Assembly: GCA_003640645.1 (NCBI GenBank) | Contig: QGHH01000028.1 | Coordinates: 1-61,746 of the forward strand | Length of the DNA stretch: 61,746 nt | Direction: 5' to 3' | Source of the DNA: Fredinandcohnia aciditolerans | GTDB taxonomy: Bacteria; Bacillota; Bacilli; Bacillales; Bacillaceae_L | Part shown: piece by piece, positions 15,504 through 24,363 of the stretch | How positions within the stretch are numbered: position 1 is the first letter of the stretch | How the letters are laid out: each line of letters begins with the position of its first letter | Notes under the pieces: model-generated | What the model saw: only the letters and a program-made list of their open reading frames with translations | The model's database searches: none | What the model was told of the DNA's origin: nothing | Position numbers and translations under genes: made by a program

Positions 15504-17357
15504 TTATTCTTCAACCATGAATCGTAATACATCACCGAAGATGATACTGTCCGATAGTGTTAGTTCTTCTCTTACCACGTCCAAATAAGGATCACATTTA
15601 TGAAGGTCTACAGGTTCTCCATCTTGCTTCCTATAACAAACGTTATCCTTATATAAGTAATGTTCGCTTATAAAACCACCATCTCGAAAAATAACCGGAT
15701 GGTCGCTATTTCTTGTGAACAGATTATGTCCAAATGAATAACGATTATCGATTTTGATACCAAGGAGGTGGAGTAAAGTAGGGCGTATGTCTATTTCACC
15801 GCCTTGAGTAGATATCGTTTCCCCTTCTTGGCCAGGCACATGAATAATCAGTGGTATTTGTTTATGCTTTATTTGATTAACAATCGAATCCTCTTCGCCT
15901 AGTAACTCATTAAGGCCATCTTCATATTTTTCAGAAATACCATAGTGGTCACCTACAAGTACAAACACGGTATCTTCGTACAATCCCTCTGCTTTTAACT
16001 TTTCGAAAAATAGTTCAATTGATTTATCCAAGTAACGAACTGTTGTCACATAGCGATTCACTACTTCTTCCCCTGTATTTGCTGGTTCAATAAACAGATC
16101 TTCCTCGTCTAATAAATATGGAAAATGATTCGTCAAGGTAAGGAATTTGGCATAATACGGTTCACGTAAATCCTTCATATGTTCCACTGATTGAGTAAAA
16201 AATGGAATATCTTTTAATCCATAGTTAACAGAGTTTTCTTCTGTTACCTGGTAATCATCCATTGAGAAAAATCGATCATAGCCTAATGCTTTGTACATGA
16301 CATCCCGATTCCAAAACGTATTTACATTACCATGAAGTGCTGCAATATAATAATCATTGTTCTCTTTTAGAATATGAGGAAGACTATAGTACGTATTTTC
16401 AGGTCTTCTTACAAAAACAGATCCGCTTGATAATGGATATAGACTTGTATCGATCATAAATTCCGCATCCGATGTTTTTCCCTGTGCAGTTTGATCATAG
16501 ATTTGATTAAAATAAAAGCTTTCCTTAATCAAGTCATTTAGGAATGGTGTCACTTCTTCACCATTTACTTTTTGATTAATGACAAAGTCTTGAGTAGATT
16601 CCAACGTGATTAGGACCACATTTTTACCTTTTGCCATTCCGAATAAGTCAGTTCGCTCAGAATCTTTACGCTGCAAGTGCTCCTCTAAGGCAACGGCATC
16701 TGCCTCTGTTACAAGTAATCGTTCTAGAGGAGCTTTGAGACCTAAAGCAATATCATACAAATGATAATTTAGTGGCCCTAATGATTTCACCATTTGTTCC
16801 CTGTCATAAGCTTCTGAGAAAAGATGAACTGATTTAACCAAGCCTAAACAAATCGTCAACGCAATGAGCCCTGAAGCAGCTGCTATATATTTCTTTTTAA
16901 CATGTTTTTGAACGGTAATGACGGACTTTATTTTTAGAAGCCGCCATCCTACAATAAATAAATCAACAAACAAAAAGAGATCCCATGGACTCATTAATTC
17001 AACCGTACTTGCACTTAAACCGCCAACATTATTGAACTGAAAAAGGATTGGCACCGTTACAAAATCATTATAAAAACGGTAATAAAGAAGATCAGCATAA
17101 AGGATGGCAGTCCCCAAAACGAATAATGCAAACAATACGAATCTATTTACCTTTTCACGAAAATAAAAACTGAAACCCATCATTAATAATAGAGACCCGA
17201 TGGAACTTGTAAGTACTAATAAAATATCAAAATAGGATTGGATGCTAAGGTTAAACCCGACAAAACAAACAATCACCGTCTTTAACCAGAGAATACCCGT
17301 TATGAGCAAAATATGTTTTATACTTGTTGTGTTTGTTAATTGAATTTTGCGAAACAT
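15504..17357 (-). CDS. LtaS-type lipoteichoic acid synthase or primase
   Basis: A 617-residue polytopic enzyme: five N-terminal membrane segments, then an extracellular sulfatase-fold domain. These enzymes move glycerol-phosphate from phosphatidylglycerol onto the growing lipoteichoic acid chain. The metal-binding E is in 'ITLESTQDF' (Glu253) and the catalytic threonine in 'QTAQGKTSDAEF' (Thr295). The distal metal ligands are in 'VLVGDHYGIS'. The ATG at 17357 follows GGAGAGGG; a TTG 14 codons upstream has no comparable site. B. subtilis has four paralogues (LtaS, YfnI, YqgS, YvgJ), and I cannot tell which this matches. Confidence 0.9.
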   Translation of the reverse strand: MFRKIQLTNTTSIKHILLITGILWLKTVIVCFVGFNLSIQSYFDILLVLTSSIGSLLLMMGFSFYFREKVNRFVLFALFVLGTAILYADLLYYRFYNDFVTVPILFQFNNVGGLSASTVELMSPWDLFLFVDLFIVGWRLLKIKSVITVQKHVKKKYIAAASGLIALTICLGLVKSVHLFSEAYDREQMVKSLGPLNYHLYDIALGLKAPLERLLVTEADAVALEEHLQRKDSERTDLFGMAKGKNVVLITLESTQDFVINQKVNGEEVTPFLNDLIKESFYFNQIYDQTAQGKTSDAEFMIDTSLYPLSSGSVFVRRPENTYYSLPHILKENNDYYIAALHGNVNTFWNRDVMYKALGYDRFFSMDDYQVTEENSVNYGLKDIPFFTQSVEHMKDLREPYYAKFLTLTNHFPYLLDEEDLFIEPANTGEEVVNRYVTTVRYLDKSIELFFEKLKAEGLYEDTVFVLVGDHYGISEKYEDGLNELLGEEDSIVNQIKHKQIPLIIHVPGQEGETISTQGGEIDIRPTLLHLLGIKIDNRYSFGHNLFTRNSDHPVIFRDGGFISEHYLYKDNVCYRKQDGEPVDLHKCDPYLDVVREELTLSDSIIFGDVLRFMVEE

Positions 17358-17527
17358 TAGACGAATCCCTCTCCACTCTAAGTTCTTTTCCTTTTCCAAC
17401 CATTTTACACTAAAATTCGAGGTTTTTCGTTCTTTACCTTAATAAATTTACAATTATTTTACATTAATAGGATAGATAGTAGCCGATTGCATAGGAAAGA
17501 TGGGATTAAAGCAGTCATCTCTTTTGT

Positions 17528-17938
17528 CTAGATACTACCCTTTAATAAGTCGGAAAGTGTCGTATGATCTAATAACTCTGCCACTTTATCTCTAACAAGT
17601 GCCCATAAAGGTTTTAATAAACAATTACCTTCTAATGGACAACTTTCATAGGATGTAATACTAACACACCCCATAGGTGCTAAGGGCCCTTCTAAGTTTC
17701 GAATGACTTCTCCAATAATAATCTCATTTGGATTTCTACTTAATTTGTAGCCTCCGTTAACCCCTCTTTTACTTTGGACATATCCATTTCTTTTTAGTTG
17801 CAACAGGATCTGTTCTAAGTAATTAACAGGCACAAGTGTTTTCTCCGATATTTCCTCTATATTTATTAGATTATTCGTTTCTCCACCAAGACAGATTAAT
17901 GCCCGCAGTGCATATTCTCCCCTACTTGAAACCTTCAA
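17528..17938 (-). CDS. Rrf2-family regulator with three cysteines
   Basis: A 136-residue winged-helix regulator. The N-terminal 'SSRGEYALRALICLGG' and the recognition helix 'VPVNYLEQILLQLKRNGYV' followed by 'SKRGVNGGYKLSR' are typical of Rrf2 proteins. Cys91, Cys100 and Cys106 have a C-x8-C-x5-C spacing, close to the [Fe-S] cluster ligands of NsrR and IscR. TTG 17938 follows GGGGAGATCATC. It is divergent from a TauE/SafE exporter gene, which is its probable target. CymR-type Rrf2 proteins in Bacillus control sulfur genes without such cysteines. Sulfur or redox sensing is an inference. Confidence 0.88.
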   Translation of the reverse strand: MKVSSRGEYALRALICLGGETNNLINIEEISEKTLVPVNYLEQILLQLKRNGYVQSKRGVNGGYKLSRNPNEIIIGEVIRNLEGPLAPMGCVSITSYESCPLEGNCLLKPLWALVRDKVAELLDHTTLSDLLKGSI

Positions 17939-18115
17939 AAGATGATCTCCCCTTCCGCCAAAAATCTAGATGAAGCCTATTTTTTTTAGACAAAGAACCC
18001 ACCCAAAGAATATGACATATCTTAGGTTAGAATCTTGATTAGATTAGTCAACAATTCAAATTTTTTCTAATCATTTCTAGTCTATTCAGGATTGTTGGAA
18101 AAAGGAGAGATAAAT

Positions 18116-19003
18116 ATGAGAAGGTTGATAATTCTTGCCTTTATAGGTTTAGCTGCACAGTTAGTTGATGGTTCTCTAGGAATGGCATACGGGGTTACAT
18201 CCACTTCGTTGTTACTTATGTTTGGAATTGCACCAGCAGTTGCCTCTGCATCCGTTCATATGGCAGAAGTAGTCACAACAGCTGCATCAGGTGTATCACA
18301 TATTCGCTTTGGAAATGTTGATAAACAAGTCGTATATAAACTAATTTTACCTGGCTCGATTGGCGCTTTTCTTGGTGCTTGTTTCTTAAGTAGTATACCA
18401 GGCGATATGATAAAGCCCTACGTATCCACTTTTCTATTAATCCTAGGGGTTTTTGTTATTTATAAATTCCTTTTCAAAGGGAACTCCAACAGAACAACCT
18501 CAAATAAGAAATGGACAAAAAAACAATTTGTTCCACTTGGCTTTATTGCTGGTTTTTTCGATGCAACAGGAGGTGGAGGATGGGGTCCAATCGCGACTCC
18601 AGTTTTATTGACAGGTAATAAAATGGAGCCGCGAAAAGTGATAGGTTCAGTTGATACAAGCGAATTTGCAATAGCTGTTTCATCTACATTGGGCTTTCTT
18701 TTAACATTAGGTTGGACCAATATCAATTTCCAATGGGTGCTTGCCCTGATGATAGGTGGAATCATAGCAGCTCCAATCGCGGCGTGGATCGTCAAAATTA
18801 TACCTACAAACCTCTTAGGCGTACTTGTAGGCGGCATAATTATTATTACAAATATCAGGACATTATTAGGGGCATTAGATATTTCTAAGACATTCTCACT
18901 CTACACTTATACTATACTTGGAGTTCTTTGGCTTATAGCTGTAAGTAACGTCATTGTAAAAATAAAAAAAGGGGCATATGCTCAAAAACAACTATTAGAA
19001 TAA
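18116..19003 (+). CDS. TauE/SafE-family sulfite exporter
   Basis: A 295-residue membrane protein with about eight segments, in the TauE/SafE family of anion exporters linked to sulfite, sulfoacetate and related sulfur compounds. Family-like features are 'LVDGSLGMAYGVTSTSLLL' near the N-terminus and 'DATGGGGWGPIATPVLL' mid-protein, an internal repeat of the first motif. The ATG at 18116 follows AAAAAGGAGAG. It is divergent from the Rrf2 regulator and ends in a strong terminator, so it is probably a one-gene unit regulated by that protein. Confidence 0.88.
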   Translation: MRRLIILAFIGLAAQLVDGSLGMAYGVTSTSLLLMFGIAPAVASASVHMAEVVTTAASGVSHIRFGNVDKQVVYKLILPGSIGAFLGACFLSSIPGDMIKPYVSTFLLILGVFVIYKFLFKGNSNRTTSNKKWTKKQFVPLGFIAGFFDATGGGGWGPIATPVLLTGNKMEPRKVIGSVDTSEFAIAVSSTLGFLLTLGWTNINFQWVLALMIGGIIAAPIAAWIVKIIPTNLLGVLVGGIIIITNIRTLLGALDISKTFSLYTYTILGVLWLIAVSNVIVKIKKGAYAQKQLLE

Positions 19004-19011
19004 ACGAAAAC

Positions 19012-19038
19012 AGCACAAAGAGGGTCGCTCTTTGTGCT
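19012..19038 (+). terminator. terminator of the TauE gene
   Basis: A perfect 11-bp stem, AGCACAAAGAG with CTCTTTGTGCT, has the loop GGTCG. It starts 9 bp after the stop codon. The T-tract is short, so the terminator is strong in stem and weak in tail. Confidence 0.8.
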
Positions 19039-19081
19039 TGATATTATTTGCTAAGTTCATGCTTGCTTATCAGTTGGCCAA

Positions 19082-19459
19082 TTACTTTTTCTCCATTACT
19101 GCAAAGTAATTTTCTTCGTTATCCGCAAAATTAAATACCTTGCCCGAAGGCATCGTGACTATTTCCCCGACGTTAATATTTTTGTTTGATAAGTCGGTAT
19201 GTAATTGATCAAGATTTTCCGTAAAAAACATTAAAGATGGTGTGCCAAGATTTAAACCAGGTGACATTTTTGCAACGAATTCCTTATCATGCAGAATAAT
19301 GCTTGTTTCTGCACCTTTTGTAGGAGCGATTTCAATCCATCTCATTTGACCATTATCTTCTTCATCAACTATTGTAAAACCTAATTTTTCTGTCCAAAAC
19401 TTCACTGCCTCATCCTGGTTATTGACATATAACATAACCTGACCCAATTGACTAAACAT
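19082..19459 (-). CDS. VOC-family (glyoxalase-like) protein
   Basis: A 125-residue protein of the vicinal-oxygen-chelate fold with two beta-alpha-beta-beta-beta modules. The opening 'GQVMLYVNNQDEAVKFWTEK' is the usual first module of the glyoxalase/bleomycin-resistance branch. The second module is 'SLMFFTENLDQLHTDLSNK', and the end 'VFNFADNEENYFAVME' gives a plausible metal-binding Glu. The start has AAAGGAGTG. Substrate unknown. Confidence 0.85.
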   Translation of the reverse strand: MFSQLGQVMLYVNNQDEAVKFWTEKLGFTIVDEEDNGQMRWIEIAPTKGAETSIILHDKEFVAKMSPGLNLGTPSLMFFTENLDQLHTDLSNKNINVGEIVTMPSGKVFNFADNEENYFAVMEKK

Positions 19460-19550
19460 ACGTTTTTCACTCCTTTAAATTATCCTCTATCAACTAAATG
19501 TACCCTAGTATAAATCGTTCTAAACTTTCGTTACGTGGTGACTTCTACGT

Positions 19551-20017
19551 TTTTTTAAAAGCCTGTTTTCGCAAACTTTGTTATTTTTTTAACTTTGACT
19601 TCCGCTTCAGGTGGACGCTTTCCGTGGGCGTGGCTTGAGCCTCCTCAACGAAATGTGGAGGCGGCTTGCACAGAAACGAGAAAATTGGCCGACTAAAGCG
19701 CCACGTCCTGTGGCGAAGTCGGCACTAGCACGTCGTGTGCGTCGGAGACTCCGACAAAGAGGCGATTTTGCCTCTGAAGGAGGAGTTGAAATTTCTCGAG
19801 TTTCTAACCGCTGAAACTGGACACGTCGCTGCTGCTCCTGCGGGGTCTCAAGTCTCACGCTTTTCCCGCTGGACATTGAATTTGCTTCTTTGAAATAACC
19901 CACGCACGAAGAAAATGTGAATACATTTTCGAGGAGTCGCCACCTTACGCTCCAATCAACTAGTTTTGCCTTTATTATCAGAAAGCAACAATCTTTTAGA
20001 AAAGAGCCTTTTTAAAA
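19551..20017 (+). repeat. long non-coding repeat, copy B
   Basis: A ~465-bp element of the same family as copy A, with the core in the same orientation. The left end is of the 'TTTTCGCAAACTTTGTTA' type and the right end, read inward, is of the 'TTTTCTAAAAGATTGTTGC' type. This is the reverse order to copy A. Core hairpins run from 19672 to 19805 and are nearly identical to copy A. Two overlapping ORFs inside, rich in arginine, are artefacts of GC-rich repeat DNA. No transposase. Confidence 0.85.
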
Positions 20018-20029
20018 GTACCTACATGC

Positions 20030-20728
20030 TCATGAACCTAAGTATATGGTCTTTATTTCTTCTTCTACAATTTGATTATGTGCCCTTCTAACAAAATATG
20101 ACTTTGCGCTTGGTCGGGAACTAATCGATTGAGTGAGGGTTTCATTTACAAAGTGTAGGGCCACACCATCATCTAGGCCATAACCTTCTTTTATTTTTCC
20201 TTCTAAGATTAATTGGTGATAGGATGGCCTTCTTTTATTCTCACCATCATAATGAGGGCAATTACTCCCTTCTAACAAGCCTAAACAATCCAGTTTATAT
20301 AGTGGTGCATTTAATGGATCGGTTAATCCTTCTTCAAACCAGCAGATTGCACCAGCACTTAGGCCAGCAAGAAGAATTCCATTCTCATATGCTTTTCTCA
20401 GAACGTGATCTAAACCCCACTCCCTCCATAAAAGAAGCATATTTCTGGTATTTCCCCCGCCCACATATATAACATCCTGCTCCAGAATATATTCTTCTAG
20501 ATCCTCAAAATTAGGTTCAAATAGGGATAAGTGGGTTGGTTTGCAAGGAAGCGAATGAAACGCCTTATAAAACCGCTCAATATAGTTTGTTTGGTCTCCA
20601 CTAGCAGTTGGAATAAAACATACCTTGGGGAAATCTTTGTTTACTTGAGCCAAAATATATTGATCTAACAAAAGATTATTTGGCTCCATCGAAAAGCCCC
20701 CGCCACCCATGGCAATAATCTGTCTCAT
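20030..20728 (-). CDS. peptidase E (S51 family)
   Basis: A 232-residue cytosolic serine peptidase of the S51 family, which hydrolyses Asp-X dipeptides or is of unrelated function in some Bacillus members. The nucleophile is Ser124 in 'LLAGLSAGAICWFEEG'. 'YVGGGNTRNML' and 'PHYDGENKRR' supply the other active-site elements, the latter holding a plausible catalytic His. It looks like B. subtilis YgaJ in length. The start has AGGAGG at a rather long spacing of 11 nt. Its stop is 13 bp from copy B of the long repeat. Confidence 0.87.
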   Translation of the reverse strand: MRQIIAMGGGGFSMEPNNLLLDQYILAQVNKDFPKVCFIPTASGDQTNYIERFYKAFHSLPCKPTHLSLFEPNFEDLEEYILEQDVIYVGGGNTRNMLLLWREWGLDHVLRKAYENGILLAGLSAGAICWFEEGLTDPLNAPLYKLDCLGLLEGSNCPHYDGENKRRPSYHQLILEGKIKEGYGLDDGVALHFVNETLTQSISSRPSAKSYFVRRAHNQIVEEEIKTIYLGS

Positions 20729-20888
20729 TTCAAGATTTTCCTCCTAGAAACGTCTTTTTATATACATTCAACAAATTTAACCATTATCCTTTTTCTATCA
20801 AAATCTCTCTGATTAAATTTGGACATTCACCCAGCTAATTCAACATGAATATCTTAGTAAACATCTACATTTAAAAGGAGTGTTTTCA

Positions 20889-21605
20889 TTGAGTCGTTTT
20901 TACACACATTCCGTTCAACCTGGTGATAATCTTTGGCAGTTGGCGAGAGCATACAAGACTACTGCCGAAGAGATTTTTCAAACAAACCCAGTAATTAATC
21001 CATATTATTTGAGAGTTGGGGAATATATTAAGATTCCAAATACACAACTTAAAAAAGATCGTTGCATCAGCCAAACCGAGCTTGATTACCGTAACGATAT
21101 GCGTAGCCTGTGGGAGGAGCATGTTGCATGGACAAGAATGGCAATTATTAGCCTCACCTTCAATTTGCCCGATTTACAATTTGTACTTACTCGACTCTTA
21201 CACAATGCAACAGACATGGGGAATATGGTTCGTCGGTTGTATGGTGACGCGGCTGCAACCACTTATGGAAATTTAATTAAGGAACATCTTCTGATTGCAG
21301 CTGACCTTGTAAAAGCAGCCATTGCCGGTGATCAACAAGCTGCAAGTACAGCAGAAAAAAAGTGGTATCAAAACGCAGATGAAATTGCAAAGTTCTTGAG
21401 TAGTGGAAATCCATATGTATCTGAAGAAACAGTAAGGAAGATGTTTTATCAGCACCTAGACTTAACAAAACAAGAAGCCGTCACTATGATTAATAAGGAC
21501 TATCAGAAAGACATTGAAACTTTTGATAAGATTGAAAAGCAAGCCCGCGAAATGGCAGACATGATTTCTGATGCCATGGTTCTTCTGTATCCGGATATGT
21601 TTTGA
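20889..21605 (+). CDS. LysM-domain protein with helical C-terminal domain
   Basis: A 238-residue protein. Residues 4-50 form a LysM domain ('HSVQPGDNLWQLARAYKTTA', then 'INPYYLRVGEYIKIP'), which binds N-acetylglucosamine polymers such as peptidoglycan. The rest is a helical region rich in E, A and L that I cannot assign to an enzyme family. It has no signal peptide, which in sporulating bacilli often means a forespore or mother-cell protein that acts on the spore surface. The TTG at 20889 follows AAAGGAG; an upstream in-frame GTG overlaps that site. It is followed by a strong terminator. Confidence 0.75.
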   Translation: MSRFYTHSVQPGDNLWQLARAYKTTAEEIFQTNPVINPYYLRVGEYIKIPNTQLKKDRCISQTELDYRNDMRSLWEEHVAWTRMAIISLTFNLPDLQFVLTRLLHNATDMGNMVRRLYGDAAATTYGNLIKEHLLIAADLVKAAIAGDQQAASTAEKKWYQNADEIAKFLSSGNPYVSEETVRKMFYQHLDLTKQEAVTMINKDYQKDIETFDKIEKQAREMADMISDAMVLLYPDMF

Positions 21606-21612
21606 CGTTTTC

Positions 21613-21639
21613 CCTCCTTTAAAGTAGGAGGTTTTTTTT
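21613..21639 (+). terminator. terminator of the LysM gene
   Basis: CCTCCT and AGGAGG pair around TTAAAGT and are followed by eight T. Confidence 0.92.
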
Positions 21640-21648
21640 GATTATATT

Positions 21649-21915
21649 TTATCCAAATCTTTTAGCTGACCGAATCCGAGCACGCTCTGCCTCTACCTCA
21701 CGATTTTTGGGTTCGGCGCTAGTCTTTAATGAGTTTAATAAATTACTCGTAATCAAAGCTATTTCATTGATTGCTTGGTTAAATGCCTCTTCGTTAATCT
21801 TTGATGGCTTGTTAAACCCAGTTATTTTTTTAACGTACTGCACAGATGCAGCGTGAATCTCTTCATCCGTAGCTGGTGGTTCAAAATTAAATAAAGTTTT
21901 AATGTTTCTACACAT
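21649..21915 (-). CDS. DUF2277-family protein
   Basis: An 88-residue protein that matches the short DUF2277 family, which starts 'MCRNIKTLFNFEPPAT' and continues with an 'EIHAASVQYVKKITGFNKPS' segment. These proteins are widespread in bacteria and of unknown function. The start has GAGGGG at good spacing. Its 3' end is close to the T-rich tail of the LysM terminator. Confidence 0.85.
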   Translation of the reverse strand: MCRNIKTLFNFEPPATDEEIHAASVQYVKKITGFNKPSKINEEAFNQAINEIALITSNLLNSLKTSAEPKNREVEAERARIRSAKRFG

Positions 21916-22099
21916 AAGGTACCCCTCTTTTTCTTCATTTTTATTCTAGATTATAAACTCACTATACACGATTGGACCATGTTAAATAAACTCAGTGTCA
22001 TTATTTTTATCCAAATCATTTAGTTTAAAGGCAGAATATCATCAATATCAATTATAATTGGATTATCTAAATGAAATAGAGATCAGGTAGGTAATTTTA

Positions 22100-22291
22100 A
22101 TGAAGGTATATCGATTAAAAAAGCAGTTTAAAGGATACAAAAAAGGAACACATTTTTACCTTGTTGCCCAATCGGAATTTATTGGGGTTAAAGAGTTTGT
22201 TTTGAGAACGAAAGATTTAACGGATCATCTATCTCTTAGTGAAGCTGAATTTCTAACGTATTTTACTTTTTTGAAAGATTCTTATCAATAA
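22100..22291 (+). CDS. small conserved hypothetical protein
   Basis: A 63-residue protein with a basic N-terminus ('MKVYRLKKQFKGYKKG') and an acidic C-terminus. I do not recognise a named family. A GGTAGG ribosome site lies upstream of ATG 22100. It is 24 bp from the next gene on the same strand, which suggests co-transcription. Confidence 0.55.
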   Translation: MKVYRLKKQFKGYKKGTHFYLVAQSEFIGVKEFVLRTKDLTDHLSLSEAEFLTYFTFLKDSYQ

Positions 22292-22315
22292 CGCCGTATA
22301 GTGAGGGTGATTTCT

Positions 22316-22876
22316 ATGCAATGGAGTAAGACGAAATCCACAATTGAAAGTTTTCTATGTAAAAAACTAAAAGGACGCATCAAAGTACATGCAACGGTTT
22401 ATCGCAAATTCCATGATCGTCCAAGCAGAGTCTGGATAACATTAGACAAAAAAGAAATAGTAAGTGCGTCCGATATCTCTTATGCAGTAACGTATGAAAA
22501 GTTATATCAAAAGATGCAAAAGGAAGCTGGTCTCAAAGGGATTCCCTATAACGAAAATTGGGAAGTCATGTTTAATTCAAAGGAATATCAGAAATTAGAA
22601 GAGCTATCCGATGATGCTGAAAAATTGATGATGAACCAAAATATGTTTGAGAGTTATCATATTTATCAAGCCTTTATGAGATATAGCACTTTATCAATTG
22701 AGGAAGCAATACACTCAGAAAATGTTCTTATTAGGGCATACGCCATGCTCGATAGAAGGCTGGGAAAAAGAAGATTAACAGAACTGGATTTAACGGAAGA
22801 TACACATCCATTAATTGCAGACTTTTACAAAATAAGATGTGATGTAGAAGGAATACAATACAAGGAAGTGCAGTAG
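22316..22876 (+). CDS. SF0329-like protein of unknown function
   Basis: A 186-residue soluble protein. It begins 'MQWSKTKSTIESFLCKKLKG' and has 'WITLDKKEIVSASD' and a C-terminal 'IRAYAMLDRRLGKRRLTEL'. I recall these blocks from the family annotated as SF0329, which has no known role. ATG 22316 follows GAGGGTG; an in-frame extension upstream lacks a site. It follows the 63-residue gene at 24 bp. Confidence 0.6.
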   Translation: MQWSKTKSTIESFLCKKLKGRIKVHATVYRKFHDRPSRVWITLDKKEIVSASDISYAVTYEKLYQKMQKEAGLKGIPYNENWEVMFNSKEYQKLEELSDDAEKLMMNQNMFESYHIYQAFMRYSTLSIEEAIHSENVLIRAYAMLDRRLGKRRLTELDLTEDTHPLIADFYKIRCDVEGIQYKEVQ

Positions 22877-23209
22877 AGAAATAGAAGAAGATCGGTCACC
22901 TTTTATCATCCTCCAGTCTCCCTGCTCAACAGTATTGTTGCACTGTGTAGCAAATGACGGTGTTCTGCAGTTTATCAATATAAACATAAAAGTTACCTAA
23001 AACATTTATTGCGCATTATGATTCAACTAAACTCCCAGTCAGCTAAATAAAGTATTTTTTAATAATTCACTATGGTTGTATTTGCTGACAAAAAAATAAT
23101 ATGTGTCCATTAAAGGTTATGACTTTTTGCCATAACCTTTTAAACATTTTCAAGTTCTTTTAATCGTTCCTTCTATCAAATAAACCACTTAACAGGAAAG
23201 TTTCCATAA
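22877..23209. other. non-coding gap with one hairpin
   Basis: No gene was seen. The only structure is AAAGGTTATG (23112-23121) with CATAACCTTT (23131-23140), a perfect 10-bp stem that may terminate transcription from the left. Confidence 0.55.
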
Positions 23210-23240
23210 TGAATAGAACCAAGTTAATGAGGGAATTCTA
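23210..23240 (+). promoter_or_regulatory. candidate sigma-G promoter of the ger operon
   Basis: TGAATA at 23210-23215 is followed after 18 bp by AATTCTA at 23234-23240. The sigma-G consensus is a -35 of TGAATA and a -10 of CATACTA; the first is exact and the second fits five of seven positions. Expression in the forespore is expected for germinant receptors. Confidence 0.5.
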
Positions 23241-23283
23241 CCCATGATATTTCCATTCCATTTGTTGGAAATGAGGTGAGATT

Positions 23284-24363
23284 TTGCCTAAGATATCTCC
23301 TATTCAGTCATACATGATTATTTTGCTCTCGATTGGATTGTTGAACCACGTTCTTATTGTCCCGTTACTGCTAGGAGTATCAGGGCGAGATGCTTGGCTT
23401 GTCGTCCTTCTTGTTTTTGTCTCTTCACCTGTGTTGATAGGTTGTTTGAGCTACATCCTTAAAAACATGAAGAATCAACACTTCAAGAAGTGGCTAGAGC
23501 AGTGCTTTGGGAAGTTTTTAGCAGCACTTTTACTTATTTTCTATAGTTTATTTATATGGCTCATGGGCCTTATTTCCTTAAAGGATACTCTAACATGGAC
23601 GATCGCGGCGTACTTGCCTCAAACACCCATGCTTTTTCTCGCTGGAATCACACTTGTTGCTTGTTTCTTTGCTTCAAGGCAAGGACTCAGCACGATTGCG
23701 ATTGTAAGCGGGATATTAGTTCCTTTTGTTATTATTTTTGGTTACTTTGTGTCGTTTGTGAATTTTCAGTTTAAAGATTATACCCTGCTATTCCCTGTGT
23801 TAGCAGACGGAGCTGCTCCATTATGGAAAGGTATTCCATATGTTGCCGGGGGATTGCTCGAGTTATTTATATTGATGATGCTCCTTCAGCATCAATTAAC
23901 AAAGAAACCAGGATTCAGAAGTTTGATGTTAATGTCCCTCATCCTTGCAGGACTTACATTAGGACCTTTGATGGGCTCGATAGCAATATTCGGACCAGAT
24001 GAAGCGGCTAACCAGCGATACCCTCCTTACGCTCAATGGAGAATAGTTAGAATGGGAGAATATGTAGAGCATGTCGATTTTCTTTCGATTTACCAATGGT
24101 TATCCGGAACATTCATTCGGGTGTCGCTTTCAATCTATCTCTTGGCAGAATTATGGAATATACAAAATCATAGATGGTTTCCCATGTTATTAGGAGCATT
24201 TTCCATGCTTATTGCCATTTTGTTACCAATTAGTGACATGACTTTTCTAGGACTGTTGGGCCGATTTTATTTTCCTTCATTCTGCATTTTTACAATAGGA
24301 ACCTTGACCTTGTATGTCGTACGAATCATTTTTTCTAGACAGAGCAAAAGGAGAAACAGCTGA
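23284..24363 (+). CDS. spore germination permease, GerB family
   Basis: A 359-residue integral membrane protein with about ten segments, of the amino acid/polyamine/organocation-like GerB subunits. It is part of the nutrient-germinant receptor in the inner spore membrane and forms the ligand-sensing subunit. The N-terminus 'ISPIQSYMIILLSIGLLNHV' and 'SGRDAWLV' are typical. TTG 23284 follows GAGGTGAG. The stop overlaps the next start. The germinant cannot be read from sequence, and bacilli usually have several such operons, so no specific symbol is given. Confidence 0.92.
   Translation: MPKISPIQSYMIILLSIGLLNHVLIVPLLLGVSGRDAWLVVLLVFVSSPVLIGCLSYILKNMKNQHFKKWLEQCFGKFLAALLLIFYSLFIWLMGLISLKDTLTWTIAAYLPQTPMLFLAGITLVACFFASRQGLSTIAIVSGILVPFVIIFGYFVSFVNFQFKDYTLLFPVLADGAAPLWKGIPYVAGGLLELFILMMLLQHQLTKKPGFRSLMLMSLILAGLTLGPLMGSIAIFGPDEAANQRYPPYAQWRIVRMGEYVEHVDFLSIYQWLSGTFIRVSLSIYLLAELWNIQNHRWFPMLLGAFSMLIAILLPISDMTFLGLLGRFYFPSFCIFTIGTLTLYVVRIIFSRQSKRRNS

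Noticed and set aside
19607-19903. Arginine- and serine-rich open frames in the long repeat (both strands), also at 11664-11975
   Set aside because: They lie in the GC-rich hairpin core, overlap each other and have no ribosome site. Such frames are commonly mis-annotated.
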